From the NCBI GenBank assembly GCA_951804985.1, contig OX638136.1, forward strand, positions 9,613,852 to 9,677,851: a stretch of 64,000 nt of DNA. Reading direction: 5' to 3'. Positions 19,991 to 29,581 of this stretch are shown here, one piece after another (position 1 is the first letter of the stretch; every line of letters starts with the position of its first letter). The notes under the pieces were generated by a model. That model was not told the origin of the DNA and searched no databases. It saw only the letters and a program-made list of their open reading frames with translations. The stretch comes from Dryomyza anilis. Lineage: Eukaryota > Arthropoda > Insecta > Diptera > Dryomyzidae. The translations under genes were made by a program, and so were the position numbers.

Positions 19991-20006
19991 TTCTTCCCCC
20001 CTTATT
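19991..20006 (-). promoter_or_regulatory. M1 polypurine tract
   Basis: Minus strand AATAAGGGGGGAAGAA directly before the LTR start TGTTGTGAATC. Confidence 0.8.
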
Positions 20007-20219
20007 TTAAGAAAAAATTATTATTAAAAAGAATAATAGTTTTTTCTTTTACATCATTAATATTTCAATATATTTCTTAATTTATTTAACTTACAATAAT
20101 ATTTAAAATCAATAATTATTTTTCATATTATTATAATTTATTTTACTTATTTTCATTTTAAGAATCTTTTTAATGCTTATCTTCGTTACTCAATTACTTA
20201 ATTAATGGTCGCAGTTTTA

Positions 20220-20532
20220 TAATAATATAATAGTTTGGCGCTACAGTCCTGTACAGAACTTCGGCCGAGCTCTCTCACCATTTTGAGCTGTGCGTGTTAT
20301 ATTTGTACTCAAAGTGGTGGGACCTACAGTTTATTGCCGAATCCGAACGGCGGGTGAGAGCTTTTCATAGGCAATGGTTTTACTCTCGTAGGTTTGCCAT
20401 TTACTGACGAGAGGTAGCGCGGTATAGAAAAATGTTTCTATGAAAAGATGTTGTTTAGCCCCAGTCCAGGCTTGAACCGGGGACCTTTCGACTCGCAGTC
20501 CAACGCACTAACCACTGAGCTACCGCGGCTAC
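20220..20532 (-). mobile_element. tRNA-derived SINE inserted in M1
   Basis: M2 lacks this segment and reads straight through the site (29785 region). The insertion is flanked by a 10-bp direct repeat CGCAGTTTTA (20210-20219 and 20533-20542). At its minus-strand 5' end (about 20530-20458) is a tRNA-like head with an A box TAGCTCAGTGG and a B box GGTTCAAGCC; the acceptor stem does not pair, so it is not a working tRNA. The body includes GCCGTTCGGATTCGGCAAT and a 3' tail with GTAGCGCCAAACTATTATAT. The tail resembles, from memory, the 3' end of a fly LINE family, which would supply the RT. Confidence 0.85.
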
Positions 20533-20542
20533 CGCAGTTTTA

Positions 20543-22995
20543 GTGATATTTATATACTTTATGTAACGTTAAAAAGAAAAATGTATAACATTACAAGTCA
20601 CTGAACGTTGCAATTGACAAAACAGTAGTTGATCAAGTTACCGCTTTGCAATCGCTGCGTTCCGTGTTGCTCTGTTGTTTTTCTTGTTTATTCATCTAAG
20701 TCATTAAATGCTTTAATTTGTGCAACGATTTGTTTTCTTTTAAATTTTTTGCGATATTTATTGAAAATAATTCATTTAATTTTTATTGAGTATATCTTTA
20801 GTTATTGTTTATATTTATAGTTTTCATATTTTTAATTTTTCTTCAAGTTTTTCTTTACTTATTTCTAGTCTATTAAATTAATTATACAAACAAAAATGTA
20901 GTTGTGTCTTCTATTAATTTAAAACATAAATTGCTGTGATCGCTAGTTCTGTTACTTTCTGTTTACGTGTATAGGTTGGCTGGCTGCATTTTATTTGTTT
21001 CTGTCATTGTTTCAAAAAACATTGTTGTCATCATTTATTCTCATCTTTCGTCTTGATTTTTTTAGCTTTGTTAAATTTGATGTCATCTATGTTGCGTTGT
21101 TTTTTCAGTCAAATTAAATCGTATTTTGTTGAGAGCCGATACTAAAATTGGTAATTTTGTAATTTTATATTTCTGGATATTAATACGAATTTGTCTTCTT
21201 TAAATGTTTTAAGAGTTCTTGTAGCGAAATTGTCATCTTCGGAATCATCTTTAATTATACGTACATGTTGTTGTTTGATGTTGTTCTTTTATATTTCACT
21301 TGTTGTAAAAATATTTGAATATTTGAAGTTCTTAGTGTTTTTAATTTTCGTCTTCTTTTTTAAGAAATAATGTTCTTTTGTTGAAGAAATTGTCAGCATA
21401 ATGTGTGAAACGTTGTTGATTTAGTACAATTATGATAACTTTGTTGATGTGTCAAATTTCTTTTTCTATAAGGTTAGCATTGACAGCTGAATAAGTGTAT
21501 ATGGAATAGCTCCTTCAACTTATTTACAAAATATTAGCTTGTTCGTTGAGTGATAAAATTGTTATCCTTTAATTATATGTACGTAAAGATGTAAAATGTT
21601 GTTGCTTCTTTATGGTAGAATAGTCACAACTTTGCTGATTTGTCGAACTTCCACATTCATGTTTATAGTGAGCTCCTTTCTTTTAATTAAACATATTATT
21701 GATGTACAATTGTTGTTGTCAGCACCATGACTCTCACATGTTTCTTTATCATTCTTCTCTTGTACTTCATTACATAATATTACCATTTCAGACCTTTACC
21801 CAACAAAATTAAACGATCTTCTTTGACAATTAAAATATAAACTTAGTGTCTTCTGCGTCGAATTTTATTGTTTGGTGGACTGCTAGTTATTCTTCTTCTT
21901 CGTGCATGTTTTATTTCTTTGTCGTGGTTGAAATGCATTTCCAGAGCCAGGATTATAATTAAAAATACTTATTACTTTTTATTGTTTACTATAACTTTAT
22001 AAATAATTTATATTTAATATCATTTGTATTTACAGTATTCATAATCTTTGTTTATATTACCTTACATCATAGTATTAAAATTTTATATTTTTATCGAACA
22101 TTTGTGTACATATTTTATTTTACTTTAAAATCTTTAATTTTTTTTTTCTTAATATATAGAACTTCTTTTATTTATAATTTATTTAGCACATGAATCAATG
22201 CTAATTATTTTCAAAAATACTTATCTATTTATTCATGCACTAATTTATGAATTTAATCATTATTGCCAATTTTCAATAATGGTAAGCGCGCGCGATTTAT
22301 GCATAACTACTTTTGTACATTCAATAGGTACATATATATTTTCATTACCGTGTAATGATCACATTTAAAACGTTTGTTAATTTTGTTAGATTGTGTATTG
22401 TATTTTTTTTTCTTATCATTCAATTATTGTTCAAATTTTTACGATGCATTAACGTATCTCGTTTCATTTTCGGTACATTAGTGCATTGTTCCTAGATGCA
22501 AAACGCTGAATTGCATTTTATCGCTTATAACATTAGCTCCTCACTTCTATATGTGCTCCACTTTAGTGTGTGCTACGCTAACACCTATCTGTACTTCAAG
22601 TGCAATGATCTTTCTGTTGCCTGTTTCCATTGAAAATGATCTTGACAATGAAACTGAAGTACTGAACTATCTCAATTATAGTGACAATGTATATTTTATT
22701 GCTTTGGCAAATTCGTACTGAATTCTTTTTTATGAAATATCTAATATAAACTTCTTTATACTTTATTCCATTCTCATTTAATACATGATCTAATGCTAGT
22801 TATCTTCTAAAATTAATACATAGCTATTTCCTCATGCACTAATTTAGATTTTAAAAACATATTTTCTAAAAAAAAAATATTTACGCGTACTTTATTTACG
22901 TTGTTTGCAATATTATGCATTGCGGTTAATGATCATTATGAACTGTTGGTTCAGTTATTAATTTCTTTGTTTTTGTTCGTTGGATTGTGTATAAC
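20543..22995 (-). other. M1 region in env position, no env recognised
   Basis: About 2.4 kb of AT-rich sequence between the SINE site and integrase. No frame resembles the P env. It has conserved blocks shared with lineage P: reverse of AATGAAACGAGATAC (near 22470), GCGCGCGC (near 22287), and two copies of the AGCTA(A/T)GTATT...ACTAGCAT motif (near 22800 and 22220). M2 repeats the whole region almost identically at 29800-32247. Confidence 0.65.
21843..21938 (-). CDS. possible 31-codon Arg-rich micro-ORF (M1)
   Basis: ATG at 21938, stop at 21843. The product contains HARRRRIT and KIRRRRH, two Arg clusters separated by a Ser/Pro/Asn stretch, resembling in composition RNA-binding Arg-rich peptides. 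It repeats unchanged in M2 (31095-31190), but M1 and M2 are near identical everywhere, so this is not evidence of selection. No promoter or splice evidence. It may be chance. Confidence 0.25.
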   Translation of the reverse strand: MHFNHDKEIKHARRRRITSSPPNNKIRRRRH

Positions 22996-23920
22996 TTAAG
23001 AGTTATATGCTTTTAATAAGTTATTATGGAATATTTTCCCTTTTCCCTTGATACAGATCACTGTTGTCACAGGACTTATTATCGAAAGGACTTCATAGGG
23101 ACCTACCCAGATTGGTGAAAATTTGTTTTTCCTATTCTGGTTTTTTAATAAAACTTTATCTCCTTCCTTAAAAACTACCGTATTTAATGTATTATCGTAA
23201 CTTCGTTTAGATCTTTCCTTAGCTTTTTCTTGATTTTGTCTGAATCTCATGTGTACGCTGTATTTGGTATTTTAATACCTCATTGTAATCTTCACTGTTA
23301 TAAATTGGTGAACATTTTCGTTTTAGGTTGGTTGGCATGTCAAATTCAAATCCGTATAAAGTACGACAAGGCGTTTGCCCTGTTGACATATGCACTGTGC
23401 TATTGTGCACATGCATTGCCGAATTCAACCATTGGTCCCAGTTGGACCCATCCTCTTTTGCAAAACATCTCAAATACTCCGCTAAAGGTCTGTGACTTCG
23501 TTCTAACGAGCCATTCGCCTGCGAGTGATAAGGTGTTATATGCATTTTTTTAATGTTTAATAACTTGCACGTGTCTGAAAATAATTTTGACACAAAATTT
23601 GAACCATTATCTGTAATTAAAATTTTCGGAATATTATAACGCGTGATAATTTCCTCGTAAAAAGCTTTTGCTACTGTGCTTGCTTCCGCGTCTGGGATAG
23701 CTACGCAGCACATGTATTTTGAAAAATCGTCTTGAAAAGTTAAAATATATTTATTTCCTGACACTGTTTCAGGTAAAATTTCTACCAAGTCCATATAAAC
23801 CTTATCGAATGGACGTGTTGGCGTATCTGTCAAAACCATTGGCATTTTTGTTAACTTTGTACTTTTGTTCATTTGGCATTTAGGACAGTTTCTAACATAT
23901 TCTTTTATTTGTTTTTGCAT
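22996..23920 (-). pseudogene. M1 integrase, frameshifted
   Basis: The core is open at 23219-23920: CPKC of the zinc finger, Asp in YMDLVEILPET, Asp in ITDNGSNF, Glu in GSLERSH, so all catalytic residues are present. A frame change near 23240 separates the C-terminal domain (22996-23250, KNKFSPIWVGPYEVLSII), and another near 23910 separates the zinc-finger His pair (SALGGHQGTLKH) from the core. All three M copies carry the same changes. Confidence 0.85.
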
Positions 23921-24972
23921 TCCCCTCCATTTAAATTGTTTCTTAATCCTAAAGTATGTTTAAGTGTGCCCTGATGGCCTCCTAGTGCTGAATCATGAAA
24001 ATCTTTCATCACGGTTTTAATTTCATCTGGATCAGTTAATATTTGAGCTGAATTCGTGTCATTATTTGTATCTATTATTGTTTCATCTACGACTGGTGTA
24101 CTGATTTGTGGTTTTATTTTTGTGATTTGCTGATCTAAAATATTTTGTGTAGTTTTGGATCGTGTTTGGACGGCTGTAATATCTGGTTCTATATATGGAA
24201 TTCTGCTTAAAGCATCCGCATTTAAATTCTTTTTGCCTGGTTTGTACATTATTTCAAAATCATATTCCGATAATTTGTGTCGGAAACGAGCAAGGCGGGA
24301 TGTCTGATCTTTTAAATTTGCAATACCTTTTAGAGGCTGATGATCTGTAAAAATTTTGAATGGTCGCCCTAATAGGTATGCTCTAAAATTCTTTGTTGCC
24401 CAAACAATTGCTAAAAATTCCTTTTCAATGGTAGAATATCGTTTTTCTGCTCCATTTAAAGTTATACTTGCAAACGCGATCGGTCGGTCGCTTCCTACTT
24501 CACATTGAGATAGGACTGCACCTACTGCTTCGTTACTTGCGTCTGTTGTTAGTAAAAAAGTTTTTCTAAAATCTGGATATGCTAATATTGGAGGTGAAAT
24601 TATTGATTCTTTCAATTTAATAAATGAATTTTGACAATCGTCCGTCCATTTAAATTTAACGTCCTTTTTAAGTAAATTATTAATTGGTAAAGCTAACCTT
24701 GCCATATTGCTTATGAACTTTCTGTAATAATTAATTAATCCCAAGAATGCTTGTACTTCTTTTCTGTTTCTTAGTACTGGAATATTTTTTACGCATTCGA
24801 CCTTAGCGGGGTCTGGCAGCGCACCAAGTTCTGAATATTTATGCCGTAAATATACAACTTCACGACGTAAAAACTGACACTTTTCGGTATTTAATTTTAA
24901 ATTATGGTCTTTTAGTTTCTGTAATACTTTACTTAATCTGTGTTCATGTTCGTTTATATTTTTCCCATACAC
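23905..24972 (-). pseudogene. M1 RT C-terminal part, RNase H and linker
   Basis: The frame opens just after the RT active site, continues through the thumb (FLGLINYYRKF), RNase H ([33 protein letters not shown]) and the linker with NADALSRIP, and ends in the integrase zinc finger. It is separated from the RT N-terminal part by a shared 8-bp deletion relative to P1 just before the YLDD codons. Confidence 0.85.
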
Positions 24973-24982
24973 AACTATATCA

Positions 24983-26500
24983 TCAAGATATACAAAACAA
25001 TCGATACCCTGTTAAGATGTGATTCATTATTCTCTGGAAAGTTGCTGGTGCCCCTGTTAAACCGAAAGGCATCCAATTAAATTCAAAATGTCCAAGTCCT
25101 GTACTGAAGGCAGTTTTTTCTTTATCACCTTCTTCTTCTAAGACCTGATGATAGCCACTTGCTAAATCTAAAGTTGAAAAATACCGACTGTGACCTAATT
25201 GATCTAATATTTCATCTATTCGCGGAATAGGAAATAGCTGTTTAACGGTTACGTCATTTAATTTACGGAAATCTATGACAAGTCTCCATTTTTTGTTACC
25301 GTCTTTGTCGCATCTCTTCGGTACCAATAATAATGGTGAATTCCAGGGTGATATGCTTGGCGATATAATGCCAGCATCTAACATTTTGTTAACCTGTCTA
25401 TTAATTTCCTCTCTATGTGTGTGTGGAAGTTTGTATTGCTTTTGGTTAATTGGTGGTTGATTCCATTGTGTTGTTATATCGTGTTTAAGTATCGGCGTGT
25501 ATGACAGTTCGTCACCTTCTAAGTGAAAAACATCGTGGTAAGAAATACAAAGATTTTGTAATGATGTGGTTTCCTCCTTATTTAAAGATTCATCGATGTT
25601 AATTTTTTCTAATAATCTATTAATCCTATTTTTTATATTCACTGAATTTATAGTATTTATTGTAGATTTGTTTGTATCTGATTCCCTATACTGATTAAAA
25701 TTTGAAAATTTCGGTTTAAAATTGTTGTCTATTATAATGTCCTTTTCTGTAGCATTTAATACTGAGACATAAACTTTATTTTTGTTAACATTCGATAAGC
25801 TTTCTCCCAAATATACTCCAGGATAAATTTCTTGTTTATGTATTAAAACAATTGGAATTTTTGTTTTTATTGTAATTTCTACTATTTTTGCTGTTCTCGG
25901 CATGATTTTTATTTCATGAATGTAATAAATATTTTCTATGTCAGCTCGCGTTTTCATTGGTAATCGGATAGTGTGATTCTTTCCTTTATCGTAGAATGTT
26001 ATAGTCTTATTAATTGCGTTTATTACGGATCTGTTCCATATGTTATCCCGTCCTATTATTCCGTCTGCTGGTATTCCTTGTTCAAGAGATACTACATGCA
26101 TTATTAAATGTAACCACTTTATATTACTGTGTTGTATATTGGTCGTGCCTAACGTCCTTATGCATCCACCAAAAGCCCCATTAAAATCTTTCTTACTATT
26201 TTTGTCAAATCTCGGTAGTTGTATCAATGCACCTTCTTTTATTATGCTTGCATCTGCTCCTGAGTCTACTAGTAATATGAGTTTTCCATTTTTAGCTGCC
26301 TCGCAAGGTACTTTAATGAACACATCACTTACATTAGACAATTTGAAGCAGTCCCCCTTTCTATTGTATATTTTGTTAATTCTCTTTTTATTTAATCCAC
26401 TCAACTGTTGTCTGATTTTATTATCATAACATGTTATAAAATTTTCAAACCTTTTCAACATTCCTGTAAACATATTGTTCACCTTTTGACCTATTTGCAT
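24983..26500 (-). pseudogene. M1 protease and RT N-terminal part
   Basis: 505 codons. Protease motifs LILLVDSGADAS (DSGA) and GIIGRDNIW lie at about residues 74-170; RT motifs follow (SPWNSPLLLVPKR, VIDFRKLND, FSTLDLASGYHQ, FGLTGAPATF) up to HILTG, where the frame is lost by the shared 8-bp deletion. In M1 protease and RT are still in one frame; in M2 and M3 a two-base TG expansion separates them. Confidence 0.85.
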
Positions 26501-26515
26501 TTCTTCCCATACACA

Positions 26516-26746
26516 TCATTGCCGATTAGTTTCATCTGCTACTAATTTAATCATTTTTGCCCCTATTGCTATTATCATATATATAAAGAAATGTATTAAT
26601 GCAAAAATTACCATTGTCACACCCTTACAATCAAACCACGGTGGATCAATATGTGTATCAACGGTCACTTCAGACGTCTGATTTGCAATATTTTCCTCCA
26701 CCGGTTTTCTCTTATTTTTAGGAGTTTGGGTAGTAAATGTGATCAC
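26516..26746 (-). pseudogene. M1 Pol N-terminal region with predicted membrane helix
   Basis: 76 residues; the segment VTMVIFALIHFFIYMIIAIGA is strongly hydrophobic and sits where P1 has its own hydrophobic segment (11709-12053). M1 has a stop after DETNRQ, whereas M2 and M3 read through into the protease frame. Confidence 0.6.
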
Positions 26747-26859
26747 AGACCCTTCAGCCTTATGATTTACTATTTCTACCCTTTTTGACCTAATTTTGCT
26801 ATTTTTAATGGATCCCCAGCTTACTGGCCTTGGCTGGGCCCCTGGTAGTTTCCCTTGTT

Positions 26860-27372
26860 TTGATCATTATTCTCCCTCGCCAGATAATCCCTCTTGGCGT
26901 AGCAATCAGTTTCTACATGACCAAGTCTACGACATCAATCACATTTTAAATTATTTCTAGGGGTATTCCCATTTCTATTGTTATTATTTCTATTATTATT
27001 ATTATTGGTACGGTACGTAGTGTTATGTCCTGCTTGCAAATTGTTGTTTAAAAATTCCCTATTAACGACTGGATGGTTTTGTGTACGTCCAAACCCTTCC
27101 ATATTTTGAGCTTCTAATATAATGGAAGCACACCTCCAACTAGATTCGTGCCCATATTTTTCACACTCTATACAAAACGGTGTGTTTTTCCGCGTAATAC
27201 ATTCGTCTCGTGTATGTCCTTTTTTCTGGCAAAAAGAGCATGTTGGTCGTATTTTTGATCCTTCTGTTTTATTTTGGGTTGATATTTTATGATTTAGTGG
27301 GGTAGTTTGAAAATGATTGTTTTGAATACTATTCGTTGGACTGGTTACAGATCGTTGTTCGAAATTGTACAC
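26860..27372 (-). pseudogene. M1 nucleocapsid with zinc knuckles and an in-frame stop
   Basis: Two knuckles CSFCQKKGHTRDEC and CIECEKYGHESSWRC, an Asn-rich linker, and a third knuckle at about 26890-26945 that is interrupted by a TGA right after its first Cys (KCD-stop-C). The open frame overlaps the end of the Gag frame by 28 bp in a different phase because of a frame change shared by all M copies. Confidence 0.82.
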
Positions 27373-28562
27373 TTCCTCGGGGAATCTGGGACCCCTTGAA
27401 TTGTTATCTGGGCCTTTAATGCTTCATCTAATAAATCATTCAAGTTTTCTGCTTTGCTACTTAATAATAAAACCTTTATTGTCGGATCCTTTACACCTAC
27501 CTTGAATGCTGTCAGAACTGAGTTTACTAGTTCCGTATTAAAAACATCTGTAGGTAGATTTTTATTTTTGTACCTTGAATCTGCTATTTCATTAGCGTTT
27601 GCCCATAATCTTTCTAATCTTCTTGCAAATGTCCTCAGACTTTCACCATCCGTCTGATATGCTTTTCTAATACTATCCTGAACCGAATCTAACGTAGTCA
27701 TTTTTAAATATGTATTTCTTAGAACGTCAAATAACTCCTCCAAATCATTGAACTTTCTTGTGCGGACTAGATCATAAGGGTCACCAAGAAGATGCAGTTT
27801 GACACAGCTAATGAATTCTTCTTTGTTTTCTTTTGTAATTTTTAGACTTGCTAAAGCACAAGCGTCCATGAATCTATAAAGTTCAGTTTTAACGGATGGT
27901 GATTCCGATCCCATAAAAAATGGAACCACACTTCCTACGTAATTCGATACAGTATCTAACGACATTTCTAATGTTGTTTCCGGTGCTGTTATTTTATCAA
28001 ATTTTCCTTCAATCTGAAATGCCTCCTTATGATATAATGATGTTTCGTGGGCTAGCTTAACTTCTGATTCTAAAAATCTGATTTTCGAATCTAATTCCCT
28101 TACTTTATTATTTGCTTCTTCTAATGTTTCGAATTCTAGTCTGGGCTGTTGGCTCAGTGCTCGTTCAATTGATTCGTCCGAAATATCTTTATTTTTCAGC
28201 AAAGTTCTTAATTTTTCGTTCTCTTCCTCTATTCCACTAGCCTGATCTAACAACTCCTGCCGTTCTTCTACAATATCGTTTAATTTTTTATTTAATGCAG
28301 TAAATTTCCCTTTCCAATCTTCTAATTCTTTTATTTTATGAGCACTTTTATGTTCCAAGAAGTATACTAATTGTTCAAAAACTACGTCAATTCTTTCGAC
28401 TTCTGAGTATACCCGTGTGGAACTGACTTTATTTTTTATTAATTCTAAAGTTTCTTTATTGTTAACTTCCGTACTAATTTGATTCCACAATTTCTCAGTA
28501 AATCTGCCAAGTTGGCCTAATATATTTCTATATGCTACTTCCAATTCCTCAAAGTTCGCCAT
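27345..28562 (-). CDS. gag: M1 Gag
   Basis: ATG at 28562, 405 residues. N-terminus MANFEELEVAYRNILGQL; a coiled coil at about residues 65-190 (heptad-like KKLNDIVEERQELLDQ, EEENEKLRTLLKNK); capsid-like C-terminal half (TELYRFMDACALASLKIT, FARRLERLWANANEIAD). This fuller version shows what P1 Gag has lost. The last about 10 codons are out of phase with the P1 ending because of a small indel near 27400. Leader of about 220 bp to the primer site. Confidence 0.85.
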   Translation of the reverse strand: MANFEELEVAYRNILGQLGRFTEKLWNQISTEVNNKETLELIKNKVSSTRVYSEVERIDVVFEQLVYFLEHKSAHKIKELEDWKGKFTALNKKLNDIVEERQELLDQASGIEEENEKLRTLLKNKDISDESIERALSQQPRLEFETLEEANNKVRELDSKIRFLESEVKLAHETSLYHKEAFQIEGKFDKITAPETTLEMSLDTVSNYVGSVVPFFMGSESPSVKTELYRFMDACALASLKITKENKEEFISCVKLHLLGDPYDLVRTRKFNDLEELFDVLRNTYLKMTTLDSVQDSIRKAYQTDGESLRTFARRLERLWANANEIADSRYKNKNLPTDVFNTELVNSVLTAFKVGVKDPTIKVLLLSSKAENLNDLLDEALKAQITIQGVPDSPRKCTISNNDL

Positions 28563-28778
28563 ATAATCATTAAAATTTTCAATTAAAATTTATAAATATG
28601 TTTAATTTCATTCTTTTCTATAATTTAATTTCACCATTTATTTACTGCTTTCACTCAAACTCACTAAAATTTATTAAATATTTAATTATACCTTCCTTTC
28701 CACTTCTGTGTTTCTTCATTTATTTATTTTTTTTAATGCTCCTTCAAATTCGTCCTTCAGTCCTTTTTGTAGATTCTT

Positions 28779-28796
28779 GAAAAACCGGCTGCGCCA
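28779..28796 (-). promoter_or_regulatory. M1 primer-binding site, tRNA-Ser type
   Basis: Minus strand TGGCGCAGCCGGTTTTTC, three bases inside the LTR; same type as in lineage P. Confidence 0.78.
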
Positions 28797-28799
28797 AAA

Positions 28800-29565
28800 T
28801 GTTGCGGGCTCCAGGGGTCCTTTTGTACTTGCCTTTATTGGTGAAACCGTCAGTGACAATTTTCCCTCGAAGTCCACAATTCTTTCTTAACATTTATTAT
28901 TAAATAAAAACGCAAGGATATTTTAGACTTGCTTTATACTTTTATTAATTATTTTTAAGTATTTTTACAAGCTTGAGTTTAAACTGAAAACACGTCTGCA
29001 CTCTAAGGCAGTTAAAATCATAATGCTTAAAAACTAAACTTAACCTCTACTCATCACCTCGGTATCGTGCGACTCACGAACCCCTTGCTTATACTTATTT
29101 CTTAAAACACAACTCATAAATGCAAGCAAGCTTATTTTTAAATCTACGTACTACTAAAAACCTCATGAACCCCACATCAGATATTTACTAATATTGTGAA
29201 ATCATTAACTGAGAAAATTCCAATGTGCTAAATTCTTAATTGGTTCCCATGCTGGCGTTAGTCTTGACTTAAATTACAACCAATGCTTTTGTTGTTGCTT
29301 TTAAACAGACGGCACACTTGCTAGCGTGTGTCTCGGATCCAATTGCAACCAGTGCATTTTTCGTTGCTTTCAAGCGGACTTAATTTTATATCCTGAAAGT
29401 ATGCACTCATAAACATTATGTACTTGTTCCAGTTACGTCGTAGACGTTATGTTAAGTTAACATGCATCTGTTATTGTGCTTTTAGATTTGAACTTTATGT
29501 GCATACTGGTTATGTGCAGGCTTTCTTAAATACAACAAAAAAAAAAAAGTTTCTGATTCACAACA
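28800..29565 (-). repeat. M LTR shared by M1 (5') and M2 (3'), 766 bp
   Basis: Minus strand starts TGTTGTGAATCAG and ends GCAACA; ends are inverted (TGTTG/CAACA). On its left are the M1 primer site and leader, on its right the M2 polypurine tract. It has fewer differences to the M3 LTR than to the M1 3' LTR. Confidence 0.88.
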
Positions 29566-29581
29566 TTCTTCCCCCCTTATT

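Larger units (their letters stand above)
19284..29565 (-). mobile_element. M1, errantivirus of lineage M (first copy of tandem array)
   Basis: On the minus strand: 5' LTR 28800-29565, primer site, gag, NC, PR, RT, RNase H, INT, about 3 kb without env, polypurine tract, truncated 3' LTR 19284-19990. The right LTR is followed at once by the polypurine tract of M2, so M1 and M2 share it. A SINE at 20220-20532 is private to M1. Confidence 0.88.

Noticed and set aside
20458..20530. tRNA gene on the minus strand (A and B boxes, anticodon-like GCG)
   Set aside because: Acceptor and anticodon stems do not pair well and the unit is the head of an inserted SINE with target duplications.
20005..22990. 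Degenerate env in M
   Set aside because: No stretch in any minus-strand frame resembles the P env, not even the furin-site region; only non-coding blocks match.
23230..23553. Plus-strand 107-codon frame repeated in all M copies
   Set aside because: Shadow of the integrase frame on the opposite strand; conserved only because the copies are near identical.
26890..26945. Programmed UGA readthrough in the third zinc knuckle of M
   Set aside because: The stop splits a zinc knuckle rather than separating gag from pol, and the copies carry many other lesions; decay is simpler.
27345..27372. Programmed frameshift between Gag and NC frames of M
   Set aside because: P1 keeps the corresponding residues in its Gag frame and no slippery site plus structure is obvious; the phase change looks like a shared indel.
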